NCBI GenBank assembly: GCA_025351645.1
Contig: JANXVN010000297.1
Span: forward strand, 1 to 40,673
Origin: Ferruginibacter sp.
GTDB lineage: Bacteria > Bacteroidota > Bacteroidia > Chitinophagales > Chitinophagaceae
Reading direction: 5' to 3'
DNA: 40,673 bases
In this document: positions 39,847 through 40,673 of the stretch, piece by piece
Numbering within the stretch: position 1 is the stretch's first letter
Layout: every line of letters begins with the position of its first letter
The notes under the pieces: generated by a model
The model's input: the letters and a program-made list of their open reading frames with translations, nothing else
What the model was told of the DNA's origin: nothing
Databases searched by the model: none
Made by a program: the position numbers and the translations under genes

Positions 39847-40590
39847 TTAAAACACCTTCGCTTCTTCATGCAGCAATCTCACCAACTCTTCCGGATGATC
39901 GGCACTTACTAATTTAACGCCCGCCTTTGCTGGTGGCAAACTAAACGATACTATGTTTGTGAAAGCTTCTACAGCAGAAGGTTCTACCACTTTCAACGGT
40001 TTGTTCCTGGCGCCCATTATGCCTTTCATATTAGGGATGCGTTGTTCTGCCATCCCTTTCTGGCAACTTACAACTAGCGGCAATTGTACTTTATTTGTTT
40101 CTTCGCCACCTTCAATTTCGCGGATGATGGAAGCACTTGTACCTTCTAAAGTAAATTTTGTTGCAAGAGAAACATAAGGTAAATCCAACAGCTCTGCCAC
40201 CATGCCGCCGATAGCGCTTCCGTTATAATCGATGGTTTCTTTACCGGTAAAAATTAAATCGTAGTTACCTTCTTTGGCAATGGCCGCTATCTGCGCAGCA
40301 ATGAAATAACTGTCATGGCTATCCACATTTACACGGATGGCTTCATCGCCGCCTAAGGCAAGCGCTTTGCGGATGATAGGGTCGGTATCTGCCAAGCCAA
40401 CTGTAACCAAATGTACCGCCGTAGTGGCATCGGCTTCTTTCAATTCAATTGCCTTCACCAATGCATACCATTCGTCGTATGGATTGATGATCCATTGCAC
40501 GCCGGCATCAGCGAATTTCGTATTGTTATCAGCGAAGGCTATTTTTGCGGTGGTATCAGGAGTTTTACTGATACAGACTAAAATTTTCAT
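39847..40590 (-). CDS. etfB: Electron transfer flavoprotein beta subunit
   Basis: A 247-residue FixA/EtfB protein that carries AMP and interacts with dehydrogenase partners. MKILVCISKTPDTTAKIAF, INPYDEWYALVKAIELKE and VTVGLADTDPIIRKALALGGDEAIRV are the typical first half. FTGKETIDYNGSAIGGMVAELLDLPYVS and PLVVSCQKGMAEQRIPNMKGIMGARNKPLKV (the EtfB recognition-loop signature) complete the match. It is first in the interrupted etfB - four-helix - etfA series. The 83 bp upstream hold no promoter that I can defend. Confidence 0.96.
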   Translation of the reverse strand: MKILVCISKTPDTTAKIAFADNNTKFADAGVQWIINPYDEWYALVKAIELKEADATTAVHLVTVGLADTDPIIRKALALGGDEAIRVNVDSHDSYFIAAQIAAIAKEGNYDLIFTGKETIDYNGSAIGGMVAELLDLPYVSLATKFTLEGTSASIIREIEGGEETNKVQLPLVVSCQKGMAEQRIPNMKGIMGARNKPLKVVEPSAVEAFTNIVSFSLPPAKAGVKLVSADHPEELVRLLHEEAKVF

Positions 40591-40673
40591 GCAAGTCTTT
40601 TTACTCCGGCTACTTTAATTTATAAAGTGTGGAGGGTTATAAATAAAGGTTGTTTATGCAACTAATAACAAAG

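Noticed and set aside
1-40673. CRISPR array, rRNA operon, prophage or complete insertion sequence
   Set aside because: No regularly spaced repeats, no rRNA-like segments, no phage structural genes, and no transposase or integrase reading frame were found.

Overview
The window looks like chromosomal DNA of a Bacteroidota species, probably Chitinophagaceae or a close relative. It is AT-rich, genes mostly lack Shine-Dalgarno sites, and one promoter fits the Bacteroidota form TTG-N19-TAnnTTTG. Gene content agrees: a type IX secretion (T9SS) C-terminal sorting domain, an OMP_b-brl-type TonB receptor, a futalosine-pathway MqnA, a tail-specific S41 protease and an S8 protease. I see no rRNA, CRISPR array, prophage or full-length insertion sequence.

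Layout. 1-824: truncated CHASE3/PAS sensor (- strand). 825-1579: non-coding, with a 91-bp MITE-like element. 1580-3546: CYTH protein, alpha/beta hydrolase and a secreted Dabb protein. 3615-8874: a two-gene unit on the - strand (SNF2 helicase, then an XPB-N/Helicase_C_3-like protein without a motor), bracketed by two direct ~180-bp repeats that share a covarying hairpin. 8901-13192: a large T9SS-secreted LamG/Ig protein, then purB. 13234-21235 (+): mqnA, then a tightly packed CDP-deoxysugar block (rfbF, rfbG, 3,5-epimerase, C-methyltransferase, ketoreductase, CmcI-like O-methyltransferase, two GT2 glycosyltransferases). 21263-26863 (-): a convergent glycan block (two WbbL-like GT2, a methyltransferase, a YfhO-family membrane protein). 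27006-30374 (-): TonB-type receptor and DUF445 protein. 30457-30969: a second identical copy of the 91-bp element, tRNA-His with promoter and terminator, and a decayed third copy. 31163-40590: S41 protease, O-acetyltransferase, DinB-like protein, S8 protease, ispE, a bifunctional-nuclease-family protein, and etfB/etfA separated by a frameshifted four-helix-bundle gene.

How it works together. The 14-19 kb block reads as a nearly complete route to a CDP-activated 6-deoxyhexose that is epimerised, C-methylated, reduced and perhaps O-methylated, then used by the adjacent glycosyltransferases in a surface polysaccharide. No RfbH-type 3-dehydrase is present, so a 3-deoxy sugar (abequose/tyvelose type) is not expected from these genes alone.

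Most notable: (1) a 91-bp non-autonomous mobile element with perfect 18-bp terminal inverted repeats, two identical copies and one degenerate copy, each flanked by recognisable 10-bp target duplications; (2) the repeat-bracketed SNF2/XPB-like gene pair; (3) the predicted branched CDP-sugar pathway; (4) the one-base frameshift at the start of the gene inserted between etfB and etfA.
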